A DNA stretch of 43,558 nucleotides from Crocinitomix catalasitica ATCC 23190 (GCF_000621625.1 NZ_JHXV01000037.1:1-43558), one strand, 5' to 3'. Counted from the stretch's first letter, positions 33,915-42,389 are shown. The notes: generated by a model not told the origin, from the sequence alone. Program-made: numbers and translations.

Positions 33915-36209
33915 TTATAGGTTAATTATTTTCAATTTATCATTTGTAATCACATAAAGCTGATTTTCTGAAATGGAAAAGGCATTTTCTGAATCAACTG
34001 TACTCTTTGCTATAATTTTTCCAGACCGATTGAGGATGTAAAGAAGTTCTTTATTCATATCGTAAAAAACTAAAAATTGGTTGGAGTGAATATCTAAAAA
34101 CTTTGTTGCTCCTTGCGGTTTTAATATCTCGGTTTCTATATATCCAAATTGATCAATAATAAATATGCGGTTCGGTTCGTCTGCCAATAAAAATGGTTTA
34201 TTATTTATTTTTTTCCAGCGCAGTTCTATCGGTGTTAATTGTCGATCAACTTTAATTGAATCAACAATCCCTGTTTTTAAATAATAATTATAAATATATT
34301 GATTAGCATAACCTAGCTTATGTAAATCATCTTCGTTCTCGCCAGCTATAAAATCACTCGCACTTTTAAAATTAAATTGATGATTTTGTTGGAATCTATT
34401 TTGTCCCTTTCTATTTAAAACATAATACATTCCGCTTGACTCTGATAAACCAATATAATCTTTCCCTTTTAATTGAAGATAGGTCATATTCGACTGAAAA
34501 GCAAGGTTGTTGGTAGAATTAAACTCCCAACCTAAAACAATTTGCCCATTTTCATTAAACATTTTAACAGAATTTCCAACCGTAATTAAAAATCTATAAT
34601 CATAAGCCAAATCATAATTTAAGGCTACACCTCCATTACTTTTACCTCCTAATTGTATGGGAAATCCTTGCTTCACATCTCCATCAATAGACAATAAGTT
34701 TAAATGCTCCTCGTGGAACAATAAGATTTCGGAATTCCCATCTTTATCGATATCTACAACGGCAGGTTTTTGTTTTAAACTCGACTTCAATTTATGGGTC
34801 CATACAACTCCTTTAACGGGATCAACGCAAGCCAACTGATTTTTAGAATATACTAGAATTTGTTTTTTTTCTTTCTTATTCAATTCAATAACACCTGTTG
34901 TCACAAACTCTAAATCTAAAGCAAGATTCGCATTGTCACTTGCGCTTTTTTCACTCCCAATCAAAACCGTCTCTGTATGTGTGCACAACCATTTTTCCTT
35001 CCAAATTTTGGTAGCTATTTTCATATCCTCGGTTTCTTTATTGTTAATGAATTGAAAATAATGTACAGCTTCAGGCATTGAACTCCGTATCTTATTCGAA
35101 ATAGGATCACCATAACTCACAAAATTCCCCGTTTGTAATTCGGCCAAATACCAATTAATTGCCTCGAGAGAATTACTCAAAACATTAAAATTTTCTACAG
35201 CAGTGAAATAGTTGAGTTGTTCATGCACATCTGGAATAGTACTTTGCCAATTATTACTGGATTGAAATGGCATAATCGTATAACCTTTCATCTTAATCTT
35301 CTTTAAATTGGATGAATCCGATTGATTATTTAAAGTTTCTTCTTCTAAAATGAGTCGTAAATCTCTTTGATCGTTTTGGGGAGCTAATAAAATTTCAAAC
35401 GATCCTTTCTTCAAGACCAGCACACCATTCGCTGCCCAATTTAAAAAGTCCTCATCCGGATTTTTAAAAAAAGTGTATTTATCATCGTATAAACGCGAAC
35501 TGCCGTAAAATGTAACCGTGTCGAATTCGGCTGGTAATTTCGCAATAAATTCGGTTGGAATTACGGCTTTACCTCTAACCGTTTCCGCTTTCGCATTCCA
35601 AATTGTAAAATGCGATTTATTGGCTAAGATATGTTTTGATTTAATGGTACTATCCGCATAAACTACATAATCAGCATTCCCTCCGTAGGCTTCTATTTTT
35701 GAAGGAAGTGGATTAATTTTAGTCGAACTTAAGACGAAATAATTTCCGTATTTATTGACGTAATAACGTTTACCATTTAAAAAGAAACCTTCTTCCTTAC
35801 TCTTTGCTTCAATACCTAGAACAGCTAATGCTGCAGATTCGTTTAATTCGTTATTATGAAAAGCTAAAACAAAATCAGTAGCGTCGTAAGACAATAAAAT
35901 CGTTCGACCAAAAATATCTCTAATAGCGCCAGATTTGCGAGCAAGAATTGCATCAAGATGCTGTTCGACCGCTACTGGTATTTCAGATATATCTAGATCA
36001 CTAAACTGGTCGACTTTTGCGGATAACTTGTCAATATCAGTAAGAATAACATTAACCGCCTTATCGTTGAGTTGAAAGGACAGCAGCGAATATTGATTGT
36101 ATTGTTTTTGGTATAAATAATAGCCCAAAAAACAAAAAACAGCAGTCGCCAATGCTATAAAAAAGATTCTAAATACCTTCAAAATTGAAATGTTAGTTGC
36201 CCTGCGCAA
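33915..36209 (-). CDS. Membrane-anchored protein with C-terminal beta-propeller-like region
   Basis: A protein of up to 764 residues with one N-terminal transmembrane anchor (VFRIFFIALATAVFCFLGYYLY, about residues 12-33) and a large extracytoplasmic part. The first half is mixed and may be related to DUF3352-type proteins (weak resemblance). The second half (about residue 450 on) has repeated strands such as KPAVVDIDKDGNSEILLF and NLLSIDGDVKQGFPIQLG, like PQQ or FG-GAP propeller blades. The TTG start at 36209 overlaps a -7 box at 36207-36214, so the real start may be TTG at 36182 (755 residues). Function is unknown; it precedes and is coupled to the OmpA/TSP3 gene. Confidence 0.65.
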   Translation of the reverse strand: MRRATNISILKVFRIFFIALATAVFCFLGYYLYQKQYNQYSLLSFQLNDKAVNVILTDIDKLSAKVDQFSDLDISEIPVAVEQHLDAILARKSGAIRDIFGRTILLSYDATDFVLAFHNNELNESAALAVLGIEAKSKEEGFFLNGKRYYVNKYGNYFVLSSTKINPLPSKIEAYGGNADYVVYADSTIKSKHILANKSHFTIWNAKAETVRGKAVIPTEFIAKLPAEFDTVTFYGSSRLYDDKYTFFKNPDEDFLNWAANGVLVLKKGSFEILLAPQNDQRDLRLILEEETLNNQSDSSNLKKIKMKGYTIMPFQSSNNWQSTIPDVHEQLNYFTAVENFNVLSNSLEAINWYLAELQTGNFVSYGDPISNKIRSSMPEAVHYFQFINNKETEDMKIATKIWKEKWLCTHTETVLIGSEKSASDNANLALDLEFVTTGVIELNKKEKKQILVYSKNQLACVDPVKGVVWTHKLKSSLKQKPAVVDIDKDGNSEILLFHEEHLNLLSIDGDVKQGFPIQLGGKSNGGVALNYDLAYDYRFLITVGNSVKMFNENGQIVLGWEFNSTNNLAFQSNMTYLQLKGKDYIGLSESSGMYYVLNRKGQNRFQQNHQFNFKSASDFIAGENEDDLHKLGYANQYIYNYYLKTGIVDSIKVDRQLTPIELRWKKINNKPFLLADEPNRIFIIDQFGYIETEILKPQGATKFLDIHSNQFLVFYDMNKELLYILNRSGKIIAKSTVDSENAFSISENQLYVITNDKLKIINL

Positions 36210-36214
36210 ATTTA
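36207..36214 (-). promoter_or_regulatory. -7 element upstream of the propeller-like protein gene
   Basis: TAAATTTG on the minus strand matches TAnnTTTG. It overlaps the TTG codon at 36209-36207, which argues against that codon being the start if this promoter is used. Confidence 0.5.
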
Positions 36215-36273
36215 AGTGAAACCAACTGTGCTAAAGCGAGGTGCAAGAATATATATGCACAACCTTTTGTGAA

Positions 36274-36879
36274 CTATTTAAATAACTCCATTTGCGCATC
36301 TGAAAGCAACTTAAAAGACTTGCGATGAATTGGGCAAGGACCGTTATCGACAATGCCTTGACGGTGTTTTTTTGTAGGATATCCCATATTGTGATCCCAA
36401 TCGTAATGCGGATACTTTTCATGATAGGACAGCATCAATTCGTCTCGATAAGTTTTAGCCAATATACTTGCTGCTGCGATGGACTTGTATTTACCGTCCC
36501 CTTTAATAATACAAACATGTGGAATGTCAGGGTAAGGATTAAAACGATTGCCATCAATCAATAATAATTCTGGTTTTAGTTTTAGCGCATCAACTGCACG
36601 GTGCATGGCTAAAAAAGATGCATTTAATATATTGATTTTGTCAATTTCATCGTGCTCAACTACCCCAATTCCGTATGCCAATGCTTTAGACTTGATCAAC
36701 GGTAATATTTCATGACGCTGTTTCGCCGATAATTTTTTAGAATCGTTAAGGTATTTATGATTGAGACGGTTGGGAAGAATAACAGCTGCGGCAACTACTG
36801 GACCAGCCAAGCAACCGCGTCCCGCTTCGTCACAACCAGCTTCAACACCATCTTTACCAAACCTAATCAACAATGGCAT
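36274..36879 (-). CDS. rnhB: Ribonuclease HII
   Basis: A 201-residue RNase HII that removes ribonucleotides from DNA. The catalytic DEAGRG (Asp17, Glu18) is preceded by EAGC and followed by CLAGPVVAAAVIL; later catalytic Asp residues fall in LLLIDGNRF and the KTYRDELM region. SIAAASILAKTYRDELM and YDWDHNMGYPTKKH are the diagnostic RNase HII block. Length is normal. It is the first minus-strand gene here, 64 bp upstream of the propeller-like gene. Confidence 0.95.
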   Translation of the reverse strand: MPLLIRFGKDGVEAGCDEAGRGCLAGPVVAAAVILPNRLNHKYLNDSKKLSAKQRHEILPLIKSKALAYGIGVVEHDEIDKINILNASFLAMHRAVDALKLKPELLLIDGNRFNPYPDIPHVCIIKGDGKYKSIAAASILAKTYRDELMLSYHEKYPHYDWDHNMGYPTKKHRQGIVDNGPCPIHRKSFKLLSDAQMELFK

Positions 36880-36960
36880 AGCTACTTATATATTAGGTTA
36901 ATTTCAGAACAGACTAAACGCATTTAACAAAGTAACAAATTAAATTCGTATATTTATAAT

Positions 36961-36993
36961 ACCCTTTGGCACACTTGTTGCCTTAGAAAGGGT
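36961..36993. other. Two-part stem-loop upstream of the small secreted protein
   Basis: An outer stem (ACCCTTT at 36961-36967 with AAAGGGT at 36987-36993) encloses an inner stem GGCA/TGCC (36968-36971 / 36978-36981). It lies 56 bp before the ATG at 37049. No U-run follows on either strand, so it is not a standard terminator. It could be a leader structure; the function is unknown. Confidence 0.4.
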
Positions 36994-37048
36994 GAAATAG
37001 ATTTTTAAATTGCAGAATTATAGTGATTTATAAATTAAAACCAAAACC

Positions 37049-37423
37049 ATGAAAAAAATATTAGGACTAATAACCGCTGTATTCTTTGTTGCGATAAGTT
37101 TTGCCCAATCAGGCGTGAGCTTTAAAGATGCAAGTACCGATTATAATAAAAGTACTGCAACAAGTTTCCATTTTGCATTTAACGATAAGTACACTGCAGA
37201 AGATATAAAATCAAGCGCTGAATATTACGAGAGTTATTTCTCAGTAACAACAACTCCTAATTCGGCAAATGGCACGGACGTGACGATTAAGTTAGTTAAT
37301 GATAATGAAATGGCTAGACGTGTAATCACAAGACTTTTTGTGAGTTTAGAAGTTGATTCAATCAATGTGAACGGTAAAGAACTCGAACAACAAACGTTCA
37401 TGGATACCTATATCACTAAATAA
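37049..37423 (+). CDS. Small secreted protein, unknown function
   Basis: A 124-residue exported protein. MKKILGLITAVFFVAISFAQ is a signal peptide. The mature part has SFHFAFNDKYTAEDIKSSAEYYESYFSVTT, then DVTIKLVNDNEMARRVITRLFVSL: an alpha/beta domain that might bind a ligand, but no family is recognised. It contains no Cys. It is flanked by a structured upstream region and a strong terminator, so it is a single-gene transcription unit. Probably periplasmic. Confidence 0.65.
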   Translation: MKKILGLITAVFFVAISFAQSGVSFKDASTDYNKSTATSFHFAFNDKYTAEDIKSSAEYYESYFSVTTTPNSANGTDVTIKLVNDNEMARRVITRLFVSLEVDSINVNGKELEQQTFMDTYITK

Positions 37424-37443
37424 GTAAAAAAAATTAAAGCTTC

Positions 37444-37479
37444 AAAATCCGGATCGTTTATACGATTCGGATTTTTTTT
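37444..37479 (+). terminator. Terminator of the small secreted protein gene
   Basis: ATCCGGATCG (37447-37456) pairs with CGATTCGGAT (37463-37472), with one G-T pair and flanking A-T pairs, followed by eight Ts. Confidence 0.88.
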
Positions 37480-37609
37480 GCAAGCTATTGTATTTTACTA
37501 TTTTTTTTTCTAACTTGTGCTTTCCAACAAAGTGATCAACCTTTAACTTTCTTCTGTCATTTTCGTATAGATGTATTGTCGACGGTTAAAGTCACCTAAA
37601 TTTTAAACT

Positions 37610-37894
37610 ATGCAAGAAATCGGAAACCCAACATTGGTGGAAAAAGAAGCGATAGCTAATTTTTCTTTTAAAAATCACCCCGAGATAGATCAAGATCCTA
37701 ACCTTTTAGACAAACTAAGAGATGCAACTGGACTTGGAAACCTCGGTAAAGTTAAATTCTATATTGATTTTTATACGGATTCTGGATTAAAATCTGTCCA
37801 GACCACGATTTGGGCAACAGGCAAAAAATTCATCTGCTTAAAAGGAGGTTTATGGATACCTATTGCCAACATCACTAATATAAGATATCTATAA
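37610..37894 (+). CDS. Small cytoplasmic protein, unknown function
   Basis: A 94-residue protein without signal peptide or membrane segment. It has an acidic helical N-terminal half (DPNLLDKLRDATGLGNLGKV) and a beta-rich C-terminal half (FYIDFYTDSG, TTIWATGKKFICLKGGLWIPI). No family is recognised. It stands alone between two terminators. Start ATG at 37610 is the only one available. The pattern suggests a small DNA- or nucleic-acid-independent fold; I make no functional claim. Confidence 0.6.
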   Translation: MQEIGNPTLVEKEAIANFSFKNHPEIDQDPNLLDKLRDATGLGNLGKVKFYIDFYTDSGLKSVQTTIWATGKKFICLKGGLWIPIANITNIRYL

Positions 37895-37918
37895 TCTGTT
37901 ATCTTTTTCATAATATTC

Positions 37919-37943
37919 AAGCGGCTCTAGGGCCGCTTTTTTC
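37919..37943 (+). terminator. Terminator after the 94-residue protein gene
   Basis: AAGCGGC (37919-37925) and GCCGCTT (37932-37938) form a 7-bp stem with a 6-nt loop (TCTAGG), followed by a T-run. Confidence 0.88.
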
Positions 37944-38033
37944 ATGTTAAGATTTCAAGAGTAGGTTATTTAATCAAAAATTAAATTCAAGTATTTATAT
38001 TAACTTTAACGTCAATTAAATTTTACAATAGAT

Positions 38034-40502
38034 ATGTTCAATAAGTTCCTAGCTTTTATATTTGGCCTAAGCGCGTTTTTTTCTTTTTCACAAGATGAAA
38101 TGCCCAATAATATTGATGACGTTATAACCTGGAGTTTTGACGTCACTTATGAGAAGGATGTTGTGATAATAACGATGAATGTTGCACAAAAAAATGGTTG
38201 GCATATTTATTCGCAAGTGCAACCGGACGGAGCAATACCATTACCGACTCTATTTAATTACAATACTAATGGAGGCGCTAAACTTTTAGGTAAAACAAAA
38301 GAATATGGCGCTGAATTAGTCGATAACGAGGGCTTCCCTGAAAGATCATTCCATGGTGACCATGCAAAGTTTGAGCAAAAATTCAAAATTACTTCTGAGA
38401 AGGATTTCAAAATAAAAATCGACTATGAATATATGGCTTGTAAAACAGCATGCCTACCTCCTGAATTTAGAGATACTGAAATTGTAATAAAAGGTTTAAA
38501 AAGTTTAGGAATAGAAAAATCTGAAGAAGGAGATGAAGGAGAAACGAACGAAGGATACGTTAATCCAACTCAATTAGATTCGGCATTATATGCTGCCGTT
38601 GGAAATTGTGAAGGCACTAGTTATTCAGACGATTTTGACCCAGTTAAAATTTTAGTTTTTGATCCGGTTCGCACAGATGAAAAGGATTTCTCCTTGTCTG
38701 TAGAGATTCAAATTGACTCTGTATTTGCCATGTATGCTTTTGATAATATCAAAGGATATAAATCGGTTTTTACAGTTTTGGATAATGAAAAACTGGATAG
38801 TGTTCAGCCTTTTACAACAAAAATTTCAAAAATTATAGGCGACGATACAAAAGGCTATAAATATAAAATCATCATCAGTCAAGATATTCATTTAAAAGAC
38901 ACAGCTGATTTACCTATAATAAAAGCTGAGTTAGATTTATTTTTAATGGGGTGTGAGAACAACTTTCACAGCACTAAAAAAAGCGAATTATCATTTAAAC
39001 TTAAGAACTCATTAGATAATAAAACAAGAACAGAGAAGGATTCATTATGGATAATTTTCATTCTTGCATTTGGTGGGGGACTGCTTGCATTATTGACGCC
39101 ATGTGTATTCCCAATGATTCCTATGACAGTGAGTTTCTTTACGAAACAATCTAAAACAAAAGCACAAGGCATTCGGAAAGCAATTTTTTATGCCGTTTGT
39201 ATAATTGTAATATATGTAATACTTGGTGTTTTGGTTTCATCAATTGCTGGTGAAGATGCACTGAATGCAATGGCGACCAACCCGTGGGTGAACCTTACTT
39301 TCTTCCTTCTTTTTGTTGTTTTTGCAATTTCATTCTTAGGCGCTTTTGAAATAACACTTCCATCATCTTGGGTGAATAAAGCAGATAAACAAGCAGACAG
39401 AGGTGGCTTAATAGGCATCTTCTTTATGGCCTTTACTTTAGCATTAGTATCCTTCTCCTGTACAGGTCCAATTGTTGGTAGTGTACTCGTGCAATCTGCA
39501 CAAGGTGGACTTTCAGGACCAATCATTGCGATGTTAGGATTCTCAACAGCTTTGGCTTTACCATTTGGTTTATTCGCGGCATTCCCTGGTTGGTTAAACT
39601 CTATGCCTTCTTCAGGAGGATGGTTAAATACAGTAAAGGTTGTATTAGGATTTTTAGAATTGGCATTTGCTTTAAAATTCTTGTCAAATGCAGATCTTGT
39701 ATTGCAATTACATATTTTAGAAAGAGAATTATTCTTAGGTATATGGATAGGAATCTTTATCGTACTAGCAATTTATTTATTAGGTAAAATTCAAATGCCT
39801 CATGATAGTCCTGTTGGTAAATTATCTGTTGGACGTGCTTTATTCGCGACAATGGTTGTAGGATTTATCATGTACTTAATTCCAGGTATGTTTGGAGCAC
39901 CTTTAAAAATGATTTCAGGATTTCCGCCTCCATTAACTTATTCTGAATCACCTTTTGGTATTCATGGACATGCTCCAGAAGTAGAAGATGGTTGGCCAGA
40001 ATCAACTTACCCTCATGGACACGGGATTAAAACAATTCGTGATTATTATGAAGCACTTGCTTTTGCAAAAGAACAAGGCAAACCCCTCTTCGTCGATTTC
40101 ACAGGCTGGGCATGTGTGAATTGTAGAAAAATGGAGGAATATGTTTGGGCTGATCCAAGTATTGCTCCAATGTTAGCCAACGATTTTATTGTCGCATCAT
40201 TATATGTTGATGACCGTGCACCATTACCAGAGAAGTATGCTGGAGAACTAAAAGCAAACGGCGATCCAATGACAACTATTGGTGACAAATGGACTAAACT
40301 AGAAATCACAGAATACAAGGAAGTAACACAACCTTTATATGTTATCCTTGACCACAATGAGAATAATATCTCTGGTAAAGCGAATTATGACACACATCGT
40401 GATGCAGCAGTTTTTAAAGAATGGTTAGAATTTGCTAAAAAACAATTCGAATCTTCTAAAGATGCAAAAATAATTGTTCCAGAATTTGAAGTGATAAAAT
40501 AA
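38034..40502 (+). CDS. dsbD: Thiol:disulfide interchange protein DsbD, enlarged
   Basis: An 822-residue inner-membrane reductant transporter that passes electrons from thioredoxin to periplasmic disulfide partners. After a signal peptide (to about residue 20) the periplasmic DsbD-alpha domain carries ACKTACLPPEF with Cys136 and Cys140. The membrane core has TPCVFPM (Cys357) and FSCTGP (Cys476) and eight helices. The C-terminal thioredoxin-like gamma domain has WACVNCRK (Cys694, Cys697). The alpha cysteines are three residues apart rather than the usual larger gap. Residues about 181-325 form an extra periplasmic beta-rich segment with Cys192 and Cys307, which most DsbD proteins lack. It is monocistronic and followed by a bidirectional terminator. 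Confidence 0.9.
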   Translation: MFNKFLAFIFGLSAFFSFSQDEMPNNIDDVITWSFDVTYEKDVVIITMNVAQKNGWHIYSQVQPDGAIPLPTLFNYNTNGGAKLLGKTKEYGAELVDNEGFPERSFHGDHAKFEQKFKITSEKDFKIKIDYEYMACKTACLPPEFRDTEIVIKGLKSLGIEKSEEGDEGETNEGYVNPTQLDSALYAAVGNCEGTSYSDDFDPVKILVFDPVRTDEKDFSLSVEIQIDSVFAMYAFDNIKGYKSVFTVLDNEKLDSVQPFTTKISKIIGDDTKGYKYKIIISQDIHLKDTADLPIIKAELDLFLMGCENNFHSTKKSELSFKLKNSLDNKTRTEKDSLWIIFILAFGGGLLALLTPCVFPMIPMTVSFFTKQSKTKAQGIRKAIFYAVCIIVIYVILGVLVSSIAGEDALNAMATNPWVNLTFFLLFVVFAISFLGAFEITLPSSWVNKADKQADRGGLIGIFFMAFTLALVSFSCTGPIVGSVLVQSAQGGLSGPIIAMLGFSTALALPFGLFAAFPGWLNSMPSSGGWLNTVKVVLGFLELAFALKFLSNADLVLQLHILERELFLGIWIGIFIVLAIYLLGKIQMPHDSPVGKLSVGRALFATMVVGFIMYLIPGMFGAPLKMISGFPPPLTYSESPFGIHGHAPEVEDGWPESTYPHGHGIKTIRDYYEALAFAKEQGKPLFVDFTGWACVNCRKMEEYVWADPSIAPMLANDFIVASLYVDDRAPLPEKYAGELKANGDPMTTIGDKWTKLEITEYKEVTQPLYVILDHNENNISGKANYDTHRDAAVFKEWLEFAKKQFESSKDAKIIVPEFEVIK

Positions 40503-40516
40503 ATAGAAATTACAAC

Positions 40517-40552
40517 AAAAAAAAAGGGAAGCGTTAATGCTTCCCTTTTTTT
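40517..40552. terminator. Bidirectional terminator between dsbD and yidD
   Basis: AAGGGAAGC and GCTTCCCTT form a 9-bp stem with a 6-nt loop, flanked by A-runs on the left and T-runs on the right. It can end dsbD transcription on the plus strand and yidD transcription on the minus strand. Confidence 0.9.
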
Positions 40553-40564
40553 ATGTCTTTAAAT

Positions 40565-40810
40565 TTAATCGTGTTTACAATGTTCATGTTTCTTTGGCAC
40601 AGGATCGTGCCCTGTGCCACCCCAAGGATGACAAGAAGCAATTCGTTTAATTCCCAACCAACCTCCTTTAATTGGTCCCCATTCTTTAATCGCTTCAATT
40701 GTATACGTACTACAAGTTGGTGTATACCTACAAGCTTGCGGTAGAATTGGAGAGATAAACCATTGGTATAGTTTTACAGGGAAAATAAATATATAATTGA
40801 TGTACTTCAT
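40565..40810 (-). CDS. yidD: Membrane protein insertion efficiency factor YidD
   Basis: An 81-residue amphipathic protein that assists YidC-dependent membrane insertion. [45 protein letters not shown] and [13 protein letters not shown] are the full set of family motifs, including the conserved Cys residues. The His-rich tail KKHEHCKHD is unusual but harmless. It is not in the usual rpmH-rnpA-yidD-yidC cluster here. A -7 element (TAACTTTG, 40837-40830) gives it its own promoter. Confidence 0.95.
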   Translation of the reverse strand: MKYINYIFIFPVKLYQWFISPILPQACRYTPTCSTYTIEAIKEWGPIKGGWLGIKRIASCHPWGGTGHDPVPKKHEHCKHD

Positions 40811-40829
40811 TTACGCAGTATAATTGGTA

Positions 40830-40837
40830 CAAAGTTA
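40830..40837 (-). promoter_or_regulatory. -7 element of yidD
   Basis: TAACTTTG on the minus strand matches TAnnTTTG, about 20 bp before the ATG at 40810. Confidence 0.5.
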
Positions 40838-40859
40838 CCGATTTTTAACCTGAGTTCTA

Positions 40860-41228
40860 CTATTTCACGTATTCTTGCCGCTCAACTAATGCATACCATC
40901 CTTCCTCGAGCTTTAGATAGCCTTGATCGTAGCAGAAATGATACCGCATCCCTTTTTTAGTTTCGTAAATATTGGTATAATAGGCAAAATTAAATCCCTC
41001 CTCCATCAAAACATTACCCAATACTTTGGATTTACCATGAGGATTAAACTTCGCTAGAATCCTTCTATTCCTCCGTAAAATATTATTGACTTTTCGGATA
41101 TAATTAGAACTGTCTTTATTCGCTTCATTGTGTTTCGTGTTTCGACAATAATCCGAGCAGAATCGCTTATCGCTTCTACCCGTTATTTTTTCTCCACAAC
41201 TCTCACAAACTCTAATCTTTTTTTCCAT
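40860..41228 (-). CDS. Zinc-ribbon protein, conserved in Bacteroidota
   Basis: A 122-residue basic protein. The N-terminus CESCGEKITGRSDKRFCSDYC gives four Cys (C-x2-C...C-x3-C spacing), a zinc ribbon like those of DUF2116-type proteins, followed by a basic helical segment (YIRKVNNILRRNRRILAKF) and a C-terminal beta region (YHFCYDQGYLKLEEGWYALV). Nucleic-acid binding is plausible but unproven. It is divergently arranged with the DUF58 gene (73-bp gap) and lies 49 bp upstream of yidD on the same strand. Confidence 0.65.
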   Translation of the reverse strand: MEKKIRVCESCGEKITGRSDKRFCSDYCRNTKHNEANKDSSNYIRKVNNILRRNRRILAKFNPHGKSKVLGNVLMEEGFNFAYYTNIYETKKGMRYHFCYDQGYLKLEEGWYALVERQEYVK

Positions 41229-41301
41229 ATTGCTTGATTTAAATCCTCAAATTCACCTCATCAATTCTGCTATTATTAGTATCTTTCCCTAAAATACCAA
41301 T

Positions 41302-42228
41302 TTGTACGGAAAAATAGACATACAAGAGCTGGCTAAATTCGGGAATCTCGAATTTATTGCTAAACAGGTCGTTGAAGGATTTATCACAGGCATGCACCGA
41401 TCTCCATTTCATGGTTTTTCGGTCGAGTTTGCCGAACATCGTTTGTATAATACGGGTGAATCAACCAAACATATCGACTGGAAACTTTATGCTAAGACTG
41501 ATAAATTATTTGTTAAAAGGTATGAGGAAGAGACAAATTTGAGATGTCGAATTATTTTAGACACCTCTTCATCTATGTATTTTCCAGAAATCACAGACGA
41601 ATATCCTCTCAATAAATTAGGATTCAGTATTTATGCCATTGCATCTTTAATTGAACTACTAAAAAAACAAAGAGACGGTGTTGGTTTAACCGTTTTTGAA
41701 GATAAAGTAAAATTAGATACTGCTATAAAAAGTTCTGTTGCGCATCACCGATTATTATACCACGAACTTGAAAAATTGATGGAGCCACAAGCTTCAAAAT
41801 TGAATATTCCGACTTCAATTGTAGATATTTTACATGAAGCAGCAGAGAATAATCACAAAAGATCTTTGGTAATTGTCTTCTCAGATTTTTTCGGAAATGA
41901 ATCATTAGAAGAATTAACTGATGCGTTTTTACATTTAAGACATAATAAACACGAAGTTTTATTATTTAATGTGATGGATAAAAAACACGAACTAGATTTC
42001 GATTATCCAAATAAGCCGACCAATTTTATCGACCTAGAAACAGGCAAGAAAGTGAAGCTACACCCAGCAGGAATCAAACAAGCATATCATAACCAAGTAA
42101 ATACAGCGCTAGAAGAATTGAAATTAAAATGCGTTCAATTCAAAATTGGATTCGTTGATGTAGATATTGAAAAGGGCTTAGAAAAGGTTTTACAGGAGTA
42201 TCTTGTAAAGCGACAAAAAATAATTTAA
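41302..42228 (+). CDS. DUF58 domain protein (VWA-like)
   Basis: A 308-residue soluble protein. The diagnostic DUF58 block FVEFAEHRLYNTGESTKHIDWKLYAKTDKLFVKRYEEE (here beginning SVEFAEHRLYNTG) is present at about residues 40-76, followed by a von Willebrand A-like fold: ILDTSSSMYF is a D-x-S-x-S MIDAS-type motif. DUF58 proteins usually sit next to a MoxR AAA+ ATPase and BatA/BatB genes; none is here, so it acts with partners elsewhere or is stranded. An in-frame stop (41290-41292) leaves TTG at 41302 as the only start. The first tRNA-Asp copy is about 85 bp downstream. Confidence 0.85.
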   Translation: MYGKIDIQELAKFGNLEFIAKQVVEGFITGMHRSPFHGFSVEFAEHRLYNTGESTKHIDWKLYAKTDKLFVKRYEEETNLRCRIILDTSSSMYFPEITDEYPLNKLGFSIYAIASLIELLKKQRDGVGLTVFEDKVKLDTAIKSSVAHHRLLYHELEKLMEPQASKLNIPTSIVDILHEAAENNHKRSLVIVFSDFFGNESLEELTDAFLHLRHNKHEVLLFNVMDKKHELDFDYPNKPTNFIDLETGKKVKLHPAGIKQAYHNQVNTALEELKLKCVQFKIGFVDVDIEKGLEKVLQEYLVKRQKII

Positions 42229-42246
42229 TTTTTTTTATTTTTTTGC

Positions 42247-42276
42247 TTGTTCAAAGAAAAAAAATATATACCTTTG
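42247..42276 (+). promoter_or_regulatory. Promoter of the first tRNA-Asp unit
   Basis: TTG at 42247-42249, a 19-bp spacer and TACCTTTG at 42269-42276 match the Bacteroidota sigma-A consensus closely. Confidence 0.75.
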
Positions 42277-42387
42277 CCCCGCCTCTATCGAGAGGTATTT
42301 ATGAAAATAAATGGTCCGGTAGTTCAGTTGGTTAGAATATCGCCCTGTCACGGCGAGGGTCGCGAGTTCGAGTCTCGTCCGGACCGC
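42247..42387 (+). repeat. Duplicated promoter-leader-tRNA unit, copy 1
   Basis: This 141-bp segment recurs at 42541-42681, an offset of 294 bp, with three mismatches (42272, 42288, 42289). Both copies include a leader hairpin CCTCT/AGAGG (42282-42286 and 42291-42295 here); two of the three mismatches lie in its loop, so the stem is unchanged. Confidence 0.95.
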
Positions 42388-42389
42388 CA
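42313..42389 (+). tRNA. tRNA-Asp (GTC), copy 1, with encoded CCA
   Basis: The acceptor stem GGTCCGG (42313-42319) pairs with CCGGACC (42379-42385); discriminator G 42386 is followed by CCA (42387-42389). The D arm, anticodon stem TCGCC/GGCGA with loop CTGTCAC (anticodon GTC, 42347-42349) and T arm with TTCGAGT are all intact. This copy encodes CCA, unlike copy 2. Confidence 0.97.

Noticed and set aside
36961-36993. Stem-loop as a rho-independent terminator of rnhB or an upstream gene
   Set aside because: No gene on the plus strand ends just before it, and neither side has a T-run.
39188-39526. Minus-strand ORF of 112 codons opposite dsbD
   Set aside because: It is antisense to the membrane core of dsbD and its composition is what complementary hydrophobic codons produce.
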